DNA from: Oxytricha trifallax
Lineage: Eukaryota; Ciliophora; Spirotrichea; Sporadotrichida; Oxytrichidae
Assembly: GCA_000711775.1 (NCBI GenBank)
Contig: ARYC01000184.1
Span: 1-64,000, forward strand
Direction of reading: 5' to 3'
DNA: 64,000 nt
The stretch's first letter is position 1, and every line of letters starts with the position of its first letter. A model generated the notes under the pieces. The model was not told the DNA's origin. It did not search any database and worked only from the letters and a program-made list of their open reading frames with translations. Below, piece by piece: positions 25,101-35,000 of this stretch. The position numbers and the translations under genes are program-made.

Positions 25101-28100
25101 AATTCTCCTCAACTATTGGTATATGAGTCGTCCGCATTATCTATCAAATTCTCATTTCCGCATTTGGAGGTTGGATTTTAGTATGGTGTTGCGTAGACCT
25201 AGACTACGGTATTTGCGCTTTAGATATATTTAACTATGACAATCGGAAGACAATCACCTTTAATCGTTGTATTGGCAGGTGTCCTCGCGCTTTCCAAAAG
25301 CTGTTGTGCCATCATTCAGATACATTGAAAATCATGGCAAGTTATTGAGAAACTCAGGCAACAGCTTGTGGGATATCAGTTGTTACCGCTGAAGTGATTA
25401 AGGACCTATTTTTATAATATTGAAGAACTAATCGGGGTAATATCAAAACTAATTTAACTTAGCTGGTATATTTATTAATTTTTCTTTCGATCTATTCTTT
25501 AAATTCTTTTACCTTTAAAGTCTCTTGTTTAATTCATTTATACTCAATCTTTGCATTCAATCATTGTTGCCAGATTTATTTAAAGTTATGAATAGAAGTC
25601 TTTTCTAGATATAAAAATTCATTTTCTTCGCGTCCTGATCCCACTTATTAATATACCTTGCTCCATTTAATACTCTAAAGCAATTATGATAAATAAAAAG
25701 AAAAATAGATGATTATAAGAATTTGATTAAGATTAATAAGAATACTTTTAAAATAAAATGGAAGAGAACAACTCAAACAGCTTTGCCATTCTTATATTCA
25801 CCACAATACATATCACCATTACTAATTATCATCACGCCTTTCCTGTTCCTTTCTGTTTCTTTGCAAAGTCTTAGCTAAAATCAGTCACTGTTCTTACCAG
25901 GTAGAACCTCTAAAAAATAAAAATTTTAGATATCTTTTTTGTAACTTACATTTTTAGTGAGTGAAACTGCTCCACCAGCGTCGCCATTAAAAGTATTCTT
26001 ATTAATCTTAATCAAATTCTTATAATCATCTATTTTTCTTTTTATTTATCATAAATATCAAAGCTTTTTCTTGTAATCTACTTAAATGATTACCATGAAA
26101 AACTCTCTCTATTAAATGTACTTATAAGACAAAAGTAGAAACTCTTTTCTGAGAATTTTGTTATGGAATCTTTTACCTGGTAGAAAGATTAATAACCAAC
26201 TCTTCATCTTTCATAATATCTTCGAGGAGATGAAGTAGATTTGTGGCAAATTTCTCTTAGTAGTTTGATATTTCATCCTAACTAAATTTCTTTATTTTTG
26301 AAAGCCTTCTTCACGTCACATTGTATAACTTTTAAGAATGATATTTTATTTATCTTCATCGTTGGTAGGAAAGAACCAACTATACTTTATGCTAGACTTT
26401 ATCAAGAATTCATGCCATGTTGAGTTAAGATTAATTGAGATCTTTTATGGGAATCATTTTTGTTATAATTCTTGGGATAAATCCTTTTCATTGAAACATT
26501 CATAGATTGAATCTTTGTTCCTTTTATTTGTTTATAAATTTCAAATTAAATTTAATAAACTACATCATCCCAATTATCTTGAATTCAAACTTTTGGTAAA
26601 ATATCAACTTTTTACAGTATCTCAACCTGTTAAAAAACATACTGAAAAAATTCGCATAAGCTGAAACAAATTTAAAAGATAGAGCTCTAAATTTGTTTAG
26701 ATGTAACTCCCTATAATTAAATAAAACAGAAAGTTATATATTACCAAGTCTTAAATTATTGAAATCTAAATTGGAAGTTCTTATAAGGTTTAAAATCTAT
26801 TTTTTGTACTAGTATTAATCTAAATTTTTCTTTTGATATCATGGAAAAAATTGGAAATAAATTATTTATAAATTTAGCATAATATCATCTATTATGCATT
26901 AGACTTAGTTAAAGTTTGAAGTATGATATGAGTTTAGTAGTCATTTTAGTTTCAATAATATAATATTAATTTGATATACATAAAGGCAAATATGATCTGG
27001 AAAGCAGTTTTTCTTCAGACTTGGTAATAATTGCCCAAATTCTGAAAAACTATCATAGAGATGAAGGTAAATTATTGGAGTTTAATGCTAAGATTTTCAA
27101 AAATGAATTATAGATAAAGAAGAAGATCAGACATAGAAGTATTATCATAAATCAAAGATAATAAGCATTCTAAAGACATAAAAAGATTGTTACTTTTATA
27201 AGTTCCTTAATATACAGGATACTTTCAAATCAGAGAGAAGTAGATAATCGTGTTGATTTTCTTTAGTTGGATATTTGGACTGCTGATGCAATAATAGAAA
27301 ATGATATTGGATACATGCCTTACTTTGGCACAAACCATGAAAATTATTAAATAGTTAAGCTTATATTTATTAATGAAGGAGAATGTAAAAGAAAAATTAA
27401 AAGTCTAGGAAAGATTTAATCGTGAACGCTCAACTATCCTCAAATAACTTTAGATGACATTTCTAACTAAATAAAAATTAAACATTTTCATTAGATACAA
27501 AAATTCAAGCAAATATACCTCGTTTAATTAATGTCAATTAATTTCAATAAATATAAAATAAATAACATGAGAATTGAATCTTATATACATTCTCAGTGAG
27601 CACACCATAAATATACAATAATATATAATCAATAGGTTTTGAGGATTTGAGTACATTTTAATGAAAAATAAATATTTAGTTAAATTTAGTGAAGGAAATC
27701 TAGGAATTTATACGAATATTATTTGAATAATGAGTTAATTTATCAAATTGAATATATTAAAAATGATTAATATTAATCCAAATTAATATGTATCTTTACA
27801 TTTTCTATCTAGAAAATCTTCGAATTTGATATTTAACATTGAATAAGCTGTAAAGAAAAGTTCTATAATGTCTACGTAAGGACTTAGAAATAACAATTTA
27901 AAATATAAAATTTGAATATATAATGAGTAATATTAATCTAATAAAACTTAAATATTTGAATTACTATTATTATTAAATCTTTATTTCGTTAAAATTTTAA
28001 TGAAAATAAAAATTCGCTCATTCTAATAAACTTAATAACTGATTAAAAATATAATAATTATTGGTAAATGTAAAAAAAAAACCAGCATTTTTTTATTTGG

Positions 28101-30696
28101 ATTTTCTTTATTTTTTTATCTATAGCATATGTATATTATTTTACTAGTGTTGGAATAAAACATAATTTAAAAAATCAAAATTGATATAATTATATTACTT
28201 AACATTAAAAGGATATTTTATTTCCAAACCAAAATAATATTTTTACTTATCCATTAAAACAAATCGAACTTTACTAAAATTAATCTACTATGTATTTAAT
28301 AAATTGGGGATATTTAGATTATAAATTATTGTATTCAGATATAAATTATTTATTGTAACAAAGATTAATTTCATATAAATAGCTAATTTAGTTTTATAAA
28401 AATCAATATATGATAAAGTAATCTTATAATTTTATATTGTTTTTTTTTTATAAAAAATCATAAATCAATTAAAATTTAAGATTAATTGTACGTTTGAAAA
28501 CTATATTATGGGGTAATAGAATATAATTATATTATTACCTATTTTGAATTTCTTTTTTAATATTAATTTAAATTGTTATTAATTATTAAAATATAAAATA
28601 TAAATATATTGGATTAGATATCCCAAATTATAGTTAGTCTGATTCTTTTTAGTGTTTATATCCATATTATTTTCAATTATCTTAAATGTTTAATATATAA
28701 ATATAAATTCTAACAGCTATATCTTCTCCCCTATTAAAGTATTGATTACGTAAAAATACCTATTTAATGTAAAATAATTGTATAATTATATTTTTTGAAT
28801 TACTTTTTGACCCAGTAATTTAATTAAAATTAAACCGTTTTTACCAATTTTATAGATAAATTATAATGAAAATAAATCTAGATTTATTAAGATTAATCAA
28901 TCTCAAATCGTTTGAATGCAATTAATATACACAATATCAAAGGATGAATTACAAATGATAATGAGATTATTATTGAGCGAAATTATAATTTTTAAACTAA
29001 TTTTCATATAAATTTAATATCTTTTCACAATAATCAATTAGAATAAAGATAAAAAGGATTGCAAATACTAAAACTTAAATTAAAGCCATCGAAATAATTA
29101 ACATGATTTTATTATTTATTTTACATAGGAAATAAGGGGTTTTGGGGTGTAGGAAATTAGTGATTTTATAGAATATCTTTGTGCAGCCATGATCAGAAAT
29201 CTTTAGAATATATTCTGAATCATTCAATGGAGTTCTATTCTTATTTTCAAATACTAGTACATTTTTCGAATTTAATCCTCTGTGATTGATTGTTTTGTCA
29301 TGAAGAGATTTCAATCCAATTGCTATTTAAGCTATGAATTCAATTGCTTAATTTTCAGGCATACTTTCTGACTTGTAATTTTCTAAAATTTATAATTAGT
29401 AACAAAGCTAACATACTTTCAATAAACTGTTAATTAATATATTTAATTTTAAACTGATCAAGACTCATGATTTTAACCATAAAATATATAGCTTTAATAT
29501 TATTTAATTAAAAATTACAGGGAAAATCTTAAATGTGGAAAGAAAAAATTAAAAAAAATTATAAATTATATAAAAAATAATATTTTTGTTTTTATTGCTT
29601 AAGGTTATAAGATTACTAGTTCTTTTTTTTTTGTCTCTTAATCAAACTAGGTGTAGAAATGGATTATTTTGTTTACATAAGGATTTATTGCCTATTATTT
29701 ATCATATTAAGAGATGAAAGTAATATTAATTCAATTTTATCTAAAAATTGTTAATATAACGTTTTGACTTTTTATAAATATAGGTAATAACTTTATATAG
29801 ATAAATTTTTTTATAGAACAAATGGAAATCAAATACATTCATTTTTAATAAAACATAATTTAGTAGAAAATTCAAGATTGTATTTTGGGGTTATATTCTC
29901 TATATCCATTAAGACTTCAAATTCATTAAGGTCTTATTATGAAACATTTAGGGATTATTTATCCTATCTTGAAATAATAATTAAATCAAAAAAAATACCT
30001 TTTTATATATATAATTAAAATAAAGTAAATATTGTAAGAGCACATTCAAGAATGTAAAGTAATATATATTTATTAAAAATAATTTTTGTATTTTACTCTA
30101 AGGAAATTTTAGTAATATGGTACACTCGTTTAAGAAATAATTCTAATAAGTTGGACTTTATTATTCGGAACAATTTTATAGAATCCCTGACAATTAATCA
30201 AAAATTACTTATACTTATATCACTCAAGGAATCCGATAAGATAGTATAGCCTATTTATATTTAACTAATATTATATTCTCATAGAAAAGTGCCATATAGC
30301 CAAGGTTTCATGAAAATTTACTACCGCAAATTTTGTTTTTTTACTTATTTAATTTTAATTAACTTTCCAATCAAATGTTTTTGTCATTTTAAATTTATTA
30401 TAAATCTCCTGATTACTTTCATGGCTAATTCCTTTTGCACCAACTTTTCAAATAGATTAACTTAGTATACAGTCCCATTTGCTCCCTCTCCAAGAACCTT
30501 GTTTATTTTGACTTCTATGTTATCTTAGTTACACATTTACTTTGAGATCACCTCTATGTTTTATAATTCATAAGATTTTTACGGCATCCTTATTTTTTCT
30601 TCCAAGTAAGTGAAATTAAAACATATTTATAAAATCATCATCAGAGTCTTATTTATCCAAAGCTGATGCTTTTGCAGAATAATTTGTTGTTTTCAT
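12929..30696 (-). CDS. K-C: pseudokinase-like MORN-repeat gene in scattered germline segments
   Basis: Paralogue of K-A. Minus-strand segments, with approximate limits: N-lobe with GEGANGTVYQV and ELAMKVIRRF (30696-30395), helix C (29960-29880), strands 4-5 NPYVNKIIHFYTQF (29695-29600), catalytic loop (29385-29105), subdomain IX (27885-27790), subdomain XI (18350-18230), linker blocks, and MORN repeats (16690-16265 and 13170-12929). One MORN block at 25840-25775 is out of order. The catalytic loop reads HRGLNSKN and the metal motif SDHG, so the catalytic Asp is Gly and DFG is DHG. ATP-binding residues are kept. A signalling scaffold or weak kinase is likelier than a normal kinase. Foreign coding islands, TBE-b and TBE fossils lie within its span. 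That all blocks belong to one gene is inferred from order and homology. Confidence 0.7.
13180..14005. other. AT-rich stretch without recognised genes
   Basis: Lies between the last K-C segment and the nested island at 14013. No coding block or element end was recognised. Confidence 0.5.
14013..14477 (-). CDS. VAP-like (MSP-domain) tail-anchored membrane protein, C-terminal part
   Basis: A clean minus-strand frame of about 150 codons ends at the TGA at 14013. It contains NNKFRMQNQTSQ, like the KFLLQ end of the MSP domain of VAMP-associated proteins. A serine/proline linker follows, then a charged coiled-coil stretch (KDELQRELSRLKDQRDLMRM), a Gly/Ser linker, and a C-terminal hydrophobic helix (LLHVLLVAIISLILGAII) just before the stop. 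This order (MSP, coiled coil, tail anchor) is typical of ER contact-site VAP proteins. The N-terminal half of the domain is not adjacent. The block is GC-richer than its surroundings and sits in the germline span of K-C, so it is probably an interlaced gene segment. Confidence 0.62.
14486..14857 (-). CDS. Small secreted protein, unknown family
   Basis: ATG at 14857 begins a clear signal peptide (MKNILVLFSVISVAQTVVKA). The mature part is cysteine-containing (NAGTCTSLIDNN, DTCLVACTEASAY, NQCRLVELMQAF) and ends at a TGA at 14486. One in-frame TGA lies early, near 14775, so the gene is broken there, or that codon is a variant, or a tiny IES is missed. It is followed after eight bases by the VAP-like block on the same strand. 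I do not know the family; the cysteine pattern suggests a secreted disulfide-bonded protein. Confidence 0.55.
14870..16260. other. AT-rich stretch without recognised genes
   Basis: Probable K-C IES beside the nested island. No coding block, inverted repeat or TBE similarity was seen. Confidence 0.5.
16265..16690 (-). CDS. K-C segments: start of the MORN region
   Basis: Three minus-strand blocks: LELKRRVDINGSIFVGYYK (16690-16560), IKEGYFANN (16460-16425) and NGILDGEGCQFDIHDD continuing to FEGKFVKGKRQGQG (16382-16266). They match K-A (EANGDIIVGFHK, IKEGYFRDG, GINQGEGCEYGTN) and K-B in the same order. The last block ends at a pointer candidate AAGG (16269-16272). Confidence 0.75.
17095..17180 (-). 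CDS. K-C linker segment (likely)
   Basis: Minus strand reads DDLFEDYSEEKLMKRLKKPL, a charged, protein-like block in an AT-rich setting. It lies between subdomain XI and the MORN region, where K-B and K-A have an alpha-helical linker. Similarity to those linkers is weak. Confidence 0.45.
17770..17830 (-). CDS. K-C linker segment (likely)
   Basis: Minus strand frame FQGISNILAGGTSIFWAQ can be aligned with ILLIPEIARIFYIMN of K-B and FLPEIGRIFYQM of K-A. Locally GC-richer. Frame choice is not certain. Confidence 0.4.
18230..18350 (-). CDS. K-C segment: kinase subdomain XI
   Basis: Minus strand: LKRKLTIEEIIENPIIQKSQ followed by TYINCLLNG. It aligns with RRPSINDVVENPIVQNSQAY of K-A. The usual R-P is R-K here, another departure from an active kinase. 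Confidence 0.78.
18680..18905 (+). mobile_element. Diverged TBE-family transposase fossil, 5' part
   Basis: Plus strand resembles the TBE transposase in broken frames: AVIFNRKFLALWHL against AVMFHRQFPELHIS, IANLYKRNSFTF against IANIYKRNGISY, and a block like NNIKFIDADE. Stops and shifts are many. Confidence 0.5.
19085..19240 (-). mobile_element. Diverged TBE-family transposase fossil, 3' part, opposite strand
   Basis: Minus strand reads NSLKNQPKIKIAFQILN, then KEIEILFVDDFIIHSS, which aligns with RSIKTQQYINFLQQLR and EEITLFVDNLSVHKTK of the TBE transposase, including the second catalytic Asp. It is inverted relative to the 18680 piece. Confidence 0.55.
19850..20173 (-). CDS. Open frame in GC-richer island, unknown
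   Basis: ATG at 20173 opens MSRPADLIKQCDACPQDL and runs 107 codons to a TGA at 19850 with only a few TAR codons. The opposite strand has a shorter frame with a hydrophobic helix (LALGILLALLISISLYY), so strand is unresolved. It lies within the K-C germline span, left of TBE-b. No family recognised. Confidence 0.35.
20230..20776 (+). CDS. Unknown protein, left part of a coding region interrupted by TBE-b
   Basis: Plus strand is open for about 140 codons without any TAR codon: RFSIIRTGNWNDDSDKC, VMVLDLNDDGFEYGEKI, LPFLKNYNLDEVLLL. The D-L-N-D-D-G stretch is like a calcium-binding loop of FG-GAP or EF-hand type, but this is only a resemblance. Near 20580 a second plus frame takes over (MEFPSTIVPHSFN, ESKMINAEAAVNSWSF) and runs into the TBE-b target site, so an IES or MDS junction may lie there. 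Other frames are also partly open. No family recognised. Confidence 0.45.
20916..21949 (+). CDS. TBE-b 42-kDa transposase, frame disrupted
   Basis: ATG at 20916 starts MRGCGSVYDSEYIDLLSKLR. Helix-turn-helix-like blocks (TSIARLLYKSPATVRSHC) and the DDE-core block KFIDADEGVFTFN are present, and the end reads RFCVYKQVLDLSE before TGA. Compared with the other copies, one base is missing near 21260, so this copy is probably not functional. The family is Tc1/mariner-like and is held to act in germline DNA elimination. Confidence 0.85.
22165..22686 (-). CDS. TBE-b 22-kDa protein
   Basis: ATG at 22686 starts MESMNDAMRRIQYQDL; the frame stays open to TGA at 22165 with TAR as Gln. Blocks NYPEISVTNLYDDAM and RNFFFGVLGTLKPEYL match the copies in TBE-d and TBE-e. 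It lacks about 20 residues after YLVQQ present there (VGLFLPSMEGTK), an in-frame deletion. Function unknown; conserved in all TBEs. Confidence 0.85.
23256..24705 (+). CDS. TBE-b 57-kDa zinc finger/kinase protein, frame disrupted
   Basis: Two C2H2 fingers (CKECNKVFPYKSTYKRHLRD and CEFCEKPYSHTKDLKVHLKK) precede a kinase-like domain with YVHRDLKPES, YIIDFNRAQ (DFN in place of DFG) and GTPGFFP, ending at TGA 24705. The first codon is ATT where TBE-d has ATG. Near 24410 the frame slips and a Trp codon has become TGA, so the copy is defective. The role of this gene in TBEs is not known. Confidence 0.82.
24867..25430 (+). CDS. Unknown protein, right part of the region interrupted by TBE-b
   Basis: In phase with the left part once TBE-b is removed: AAKRIIAEQAFKFKVAKG, then LFPGDIRLKQANCEIN. 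Farther right, open frames occur on both strands (plus: CCVDLDYGICALDIFNYD; minus: MMAQQLLESARTPANTTIKG), so beyond about 24975 the frame and even the strand are uncertain. GC-richer than neighbours. No family recognised. Confidence 0.42.
25684..26054. repeat. 68-bp perfect inverted repeat around an out-of-order MORN segment
   Basis: 25684-25751 and 25987-26054 are exact inverted copies (ttatgataaataaaaag at the outer left end). The 235-bp loop holds the K-C MORN block at 25775-25840 and a small GC-richer patch (gctccaccagcgtcgcc). Confidence 0.88.
25775..25840 (-). CDS. K-C MORN segment, out of order (scrambled)
   Basis: Minus strand: GVMIISNGDMYCGEYKNGK. In K-A and K-B the matching block (GVMFWSYGGMYFGMHKNG, GIQIWSEGDMYCGNFKKG) directly follows the repeat whose K-C copy ends at 16266. 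Here it lies 9.5 kb upstream of that. AAGG is present at both junctions (25837-25840 and 16269-16272 as CCTT on plus); joining there gives RQGQGVMIISNGDMY in frame. Confidence 0.65.
26090..26560 (-). mobile_element. Decayed TBE fragment (22-kDa gene region)
   Basis: Plus-strand stretches such as cttttaagaatgatatttta and cttcatcgttggtaggaaag match the TBE 22-kDa region (ctcttagaaatgatatttta, ccatcgttggcaggaacaaa in TBE-d). Diverged and without terminal repeats. Confidence 0.65.
26960..27425 (+). CDS. Open frame of about 145 codons, unknown
   Basis: Plus strand is open with TAR as Gln from about 26960 to a TGA at 27425: YDLESSFSSDLVIIAQILKN, then a basic helix-like part, REVDNRVDFLQLDIWTADAI, IGYMPYFGTNHENYQ. 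It reads as protein and is not kinase, carrier or TBE. It lies in the K-C germline span on the opposite strand; no clear ATG start is evident, so it may be an internal segment. Family not recognised. Confidence 0.45.
27790..27885 (-). CDS. K-C segment: kinase subdomain IX, degenerate
   Basis: Minus strand: SPYVDIIELFFTAYSMLN. The K-A block is KIDVYALGLTVFEMITG. The invariant Asp is present but the following Gly is Phe, in keeping with pseudokinase drift. Confidence 0.6.
28000..29060. other. AT-rich IES-like stretch, nothing recognised
   Basis: Lies between the subdomain IX and catalytic-loop segments of K-C. Long A/T runs; no coding block or element end seen. Confidence 0.5.
29105..29385 (-). 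CDS. K-C segment: catalytic loop to activation segment, degenerate
   Basis: Minus strand: MPENQAIEFIAQIAIGLKS, LHDKTINHRGLNSKN, then a short insert and YILKISDHGCTKIFY, then HPKTPYFL. HRD is HRG and DFG is DHG; the loop Asn and metal Asp remain. Codons for HPKTP happen to spell ccccaaaacccc. Confidence 0.85.
29600..29960 (-). CDS. K-C segments: helix C and strands 4-5
   Basis: Two minus-strand blocks: SQQDLNEFEVLMDIENITPK (29960-29880), with the helix-C Glu, and NPYVNKIIHFYTQFDQ with KKKELVILQ (29695-29600). The AT-rich stretch between them is a likely IES. Both match K-A and K-D or K-B. Confidence 0.78.
30395..30696 (-). CDS. K-C segment: N-terminus and glycine loop
   Basis: ATG at 30696: MKTTNYSAKASALDKQDS. 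After a frame change near 30575 comes DNIEVKINKVLGEGANGTVY, then KELAMKVIRRF. Nearly the same as K-D. The frame change recurs in K-D and K-B. Confidence 0.85.
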
Positions 30697-31581
30697 ATTT
30701 GAATTCATCGAATTAATTTAATAGTTTTTATCTAATAAGAATTGTTTATTTTATAGACGTATTAGCTAATAATCAAAAATAATTTAAATATTTTCTCAAT
30801 AATTTTGACATAATTCATAATTATTATTTGTTGCTTTATCTAAATATGATTGATTTAATTCTAACAAATTAATTATAATGAATATTATATAAAATTGAAA
30901 AAAATATTTTTATCATTGATTAAATAAATTAATTACATATTGAAAGTAACTATTATTTAGCTGAATTTAAATTATTAATTGCTTTGTTTGAATTATATTT
31001 TATATATGATATTTTATATAATTATTAGAATGTAAAAATGCTTAAATGTTTTTTTATTCTATTTATTCTATTTTGTATTTTATCATTATTAGTCAAGTAA
31101 AAATTATTATATAATTCATAATATATTCAAATAAATTATTATTATTTTATAACTATTTATAAATCAATAAAAATTTTGGAAATATTAAAAAATTTCTATA
31201 AAAATTATTTAGTCATTTGTAATTGTCCATTCAGTATATTTCAATAATAATTTATACTCACTCAAGCCAATAAATTTAATATATTTTTTTCATTTAATAT
31301 GCTACATAGTACACGAACTCAATTAAAAATTAATGTATCTAATTTCTTTTAATTACCTTAAATTCAATTTTTTAATTAAAAATGTATTATTGTTTGCATT
31401 TAATTAATAATTTTATTTTTAAAAAAAAAGTAATTAATTACTAATTATGGTTAGCTTTTAATTATAAAAATAAAATTTATATTTTATTAAAAATCTAATT
31501 TAATTTTCAATTTATTTAAAAATAAGATGAAATTAATGATTAGAAAATGTTGAAAGTTAAAAAATATTACAGTCTAAACTT

Positions 31582-32030
31582 ATCATGCTTCATCAATTTG
31601 GACCATTACCCCCAATTCAAAAGTAATTTTCATTTTTTCTCCATCTCTAAAGGTTTTAATGAACTTCCCATTTTCTTTGTCGTAGACCCATATTCCTTGC
31701 TCAACATCACCATTCGCCTATTTGTAGATTCCTTTACCGTGGAAGTAACCTTGTACAAAATTACCTTCGTAAATGTCTCCATTTTCCTTATATAATGTAC
31801 CTTATCCAGTTCTGCGACCAGGAAAAAATATATTATAAAAATTAAACCTTTCTTGAAATTGCCACAGTACATATCTCCTTCACTCCATATCTAAATTCCT
31901 TGACCTTCTAGCACACCTTTGTTAAAGGTTCCATCTTTATAATAATAGTCACCTGAAGAGTCCATTCCAAAAATACATCCCTTGCCATGAAATTTACCAT
32001 TTATATTAAAATAGTTTTTAATAAATCATT
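31582..32030 (-). CDS. K-B segment: MORN repeats and C-terminus
   Basis: Minus strand: NGKFHGKGCIFGMDSSGDYY, GVLEGQGIQIWSEGDMYCGN, FKKG, then after a 29-bp IES GRRTGQGTLYKENGDIYEGN, FVQGYFHGKGIYKQANGD, and an end at TGA 31582. Four or five MORN repeats of about 23 residues. Confidence 0.9.
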
Positions 32031-35000
32031 TTAATTAAGTAACGTATTAGGATTTTGATTTAGGCTATAAAAATTGTTTTGGAGAAATAATTTAAATAAC
32101 GTGGTATAAATATATAAGTTTAAAGTTATTCCATTAAATTTGCATAAGAAATGTTTTAGTATAAGAATAATGCTTCTGTTCTAATATCTAGATGAAATTT
32201 TTGATGAAAGTTTTATTAATACTGATTGTATTAAAATTAATTTGTCTTCAATGGAATCGAGATCTTATTAATTTGATGACATTAATATATAAATTTAAGT
32301 AAAATTTGGAGCATGTACAACAAAGCCACTTTAGCATTAGAAAACTACATTTCTTTAATAAAAATTAAAATTTCCTGTATTAAAACAAGATTAATTTTAT
32401 ATATTTAATTACTAAAACACAATATATTTATTAACTTTTAATAGAATTAATAAAAAAACTAAATTCCTTTCTAAAGCTATTAAATAATCAATTTACTATT
32501 TTTTGTAGTAAATATCGAAGTCTTATTGTAAATTTAAATTACATAAAATTTTTGAAGTAAATTTTAAATTGGCATTATATTTTTTTAATAAAAAATCAAG
32601 TAAACAGCAATTTATTTTATAATCAATTAATAGATGCTGCCAATATATGCATTAATTTGGATATATTTAAATGAATATTCTTTCTTTTTTAGCATTATAA
32701 TTAAAATCTTTATTTTTTAAAGATAAAAATTTAATTAATACCAATCTTTTAATGAAAAAAGTGGTTAAATGTAAATTTTATAGCATAAATAAAGAATGAA
32801 AAAATAAAAAGACATTATAATATGGCATATAAGAAAATATCGATTCTAATAAAAAGTCAAAATATTCTAACATAGAAATAGGTTATCAATCGAAAATAAC
32901 TTTGGAAAGTTAAATACTAGAAGACTAACTTGAATTTATTGATTTATAAAACAACAAAATTTTGATTGTAACTCATATGAATTTAATTTATACAATAGTA
33001 ATACTAATGTTTTTATAAGCTAAAATCGAATAATATATAGATATTCAATTTTATATTTCTAGTAATTGATATTCAAAATAAATTAAAAAAAATAAAGTTT
33101 TATTTTAAATTAAATACCTTACCATTCTAGACATAACCTTCTCTGATTAATTAAAAATTTTACAAAAATATTTATCTATCAATAATTTCAATTAAACTAT
33201 TAATAATATTTTGATGCTAAGTTAATCATGATAAATTCCATAGAAATCCTAGTTATCTTTATCATAAATATTTAAAATATATATTTGAAGAAGCCTATAA
33301 ATGGACAACCGTTCCAATATTTTACTCTAAATAAGCTATAATTGATATCAACTTTCTAATTAATCTGCTATTTCAAGTGACTATGATACTTTATTATCAT
33401 TAATATAATTAAATTGATAAAGAGAATTAAATAAATATTCAAAAATTAAGTGTTTATAGTTTTTTATCTCATACTTAACTAAGCAATTTTAATTCGTAAA
33501 TTTTTCTTATAATTCATTTATAGTTTTCTTGCAAAGAATAATTTAGATTTAATTTTACTTTAACTGAAGATATTCTAAAAATAATTTTTAAACCATCTAA
33601 TAATGCTAATAAATTGTAAGAAATATTAGCATATAATAATTTTTATTCTAATATAAAGACTAAATTTTAAAATTTACTTGTCTAAAAGATACTAGAAGTC
33701 TGAATTTCCTATTGTAATTTTGTACTTATTTGCCCACTCTTTAGGGTTTGCTTTAAATTTTGTTTGAACCTCATTCATTATGTAAAATATTCTCGCAATT
33801 TCAGGTATTAATAATATATCATAGTAAAACTAAATATACTCCTCATTAATGGTCTATTTGCTCTTTCTTAAACTACATCTTAAGGGAGCATTTATATAAA
33901 GCTATCAATGAATTTTATAAATCTTATTTTTAAAATATTGATTAACCTTAAATAAATTTGGAGAAAAAAATAAAATTGGTATAATTACATATAAGTTAGC
34001 GATATCAATAAATATACCCTTAAAATAATTCAAAAGAAAAAAAGAAAAACATTAAATTTTTTACTTTTTCTAATTCTAAAAAAGTTTTTAATACGAATAA
34101 ATTTTATTTTACTTTTTTAATTCAATTTTCAACTTAAATTTTAAATAAATTAGTGTTGAAGCATCCTGAACTCTCACTGATATAATATTTAATAGATTTA
34201 TGTCAATTTAAATTTCTCCAAATAAAATAAATATTTCATAAATAATTCCTACTCAGCTTCATCGTACCTAAAGAAGGATTAGAATATATAAGTACTTACT
34301 CTTGCTCATTTTTTAAGCAGTCAATCAATAAATTTAATAATTTCTATATAATATAATCTCAATTTTTATGGCAAAATATAATAAAGATTATCATAAAATG
34401 CATTTAAAAATTTTATTAGCAAATGTTTAAAATATTCGAAAAATTAAGATTTACTTATATATAAATTATTTCATAATTTGACAAGAGATGTATTACTTTA
34501 ATTCATTTTAATTGTTTTTTTTTTATAATATACTATAAAAATACTGTATTATAAATATTTAATATCTAATAATAATTATTTAAATTTAAAACTTTTTTAC
34601 TTGTTAAATATTATTAATTGGTCCCTCTATCTTCAACTCGACATTTGGCAACATATCATATAAAAGAGAGTCAAAAAATGCTTGAGTATTTTAGATGATA
34701 AGGTTCTCCAATATTTTGTTGATTTTTGGTCTCACATCAAGATCATCCGAGCAAATAATCATAAAAATTGTTCAATATTTTAAATGCAAAGTTAGTACAG
34801 TAAATCTATGAATTCTTGAGAGTAGCATTATATAGTTATAATTTTTTATCAATATCATATTAATATATAGGAATTAAGAAATCAATTAAAATTAAAAATG
34901 TATCACGAAATTGTGTTTATAAAAAAATGAGTATATTCCAATATTTTCTAAATATAATTCTTAAAATTTAGGAGCTCGCTGAATTCTAAAATGAAGTATA

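Noticed and set aside
16260-25840. AAGGAACA as the K-C pointer
   Set aside because: This longer 8-bp match between the two junctions puts the MORN frame out of phase; the shorter AAGG match nearby restores it.
29105-29150. TBE end at the ggggttttgggg block
   Set aside because: No terminal repeat or TBE gene adjoins it; the bases encode a kinase activation segment in frame.
31547-31795. 82-codon plus-strand frame
   Set aside because: Antisense to the K-B MORN repeats, which match two paralogues.
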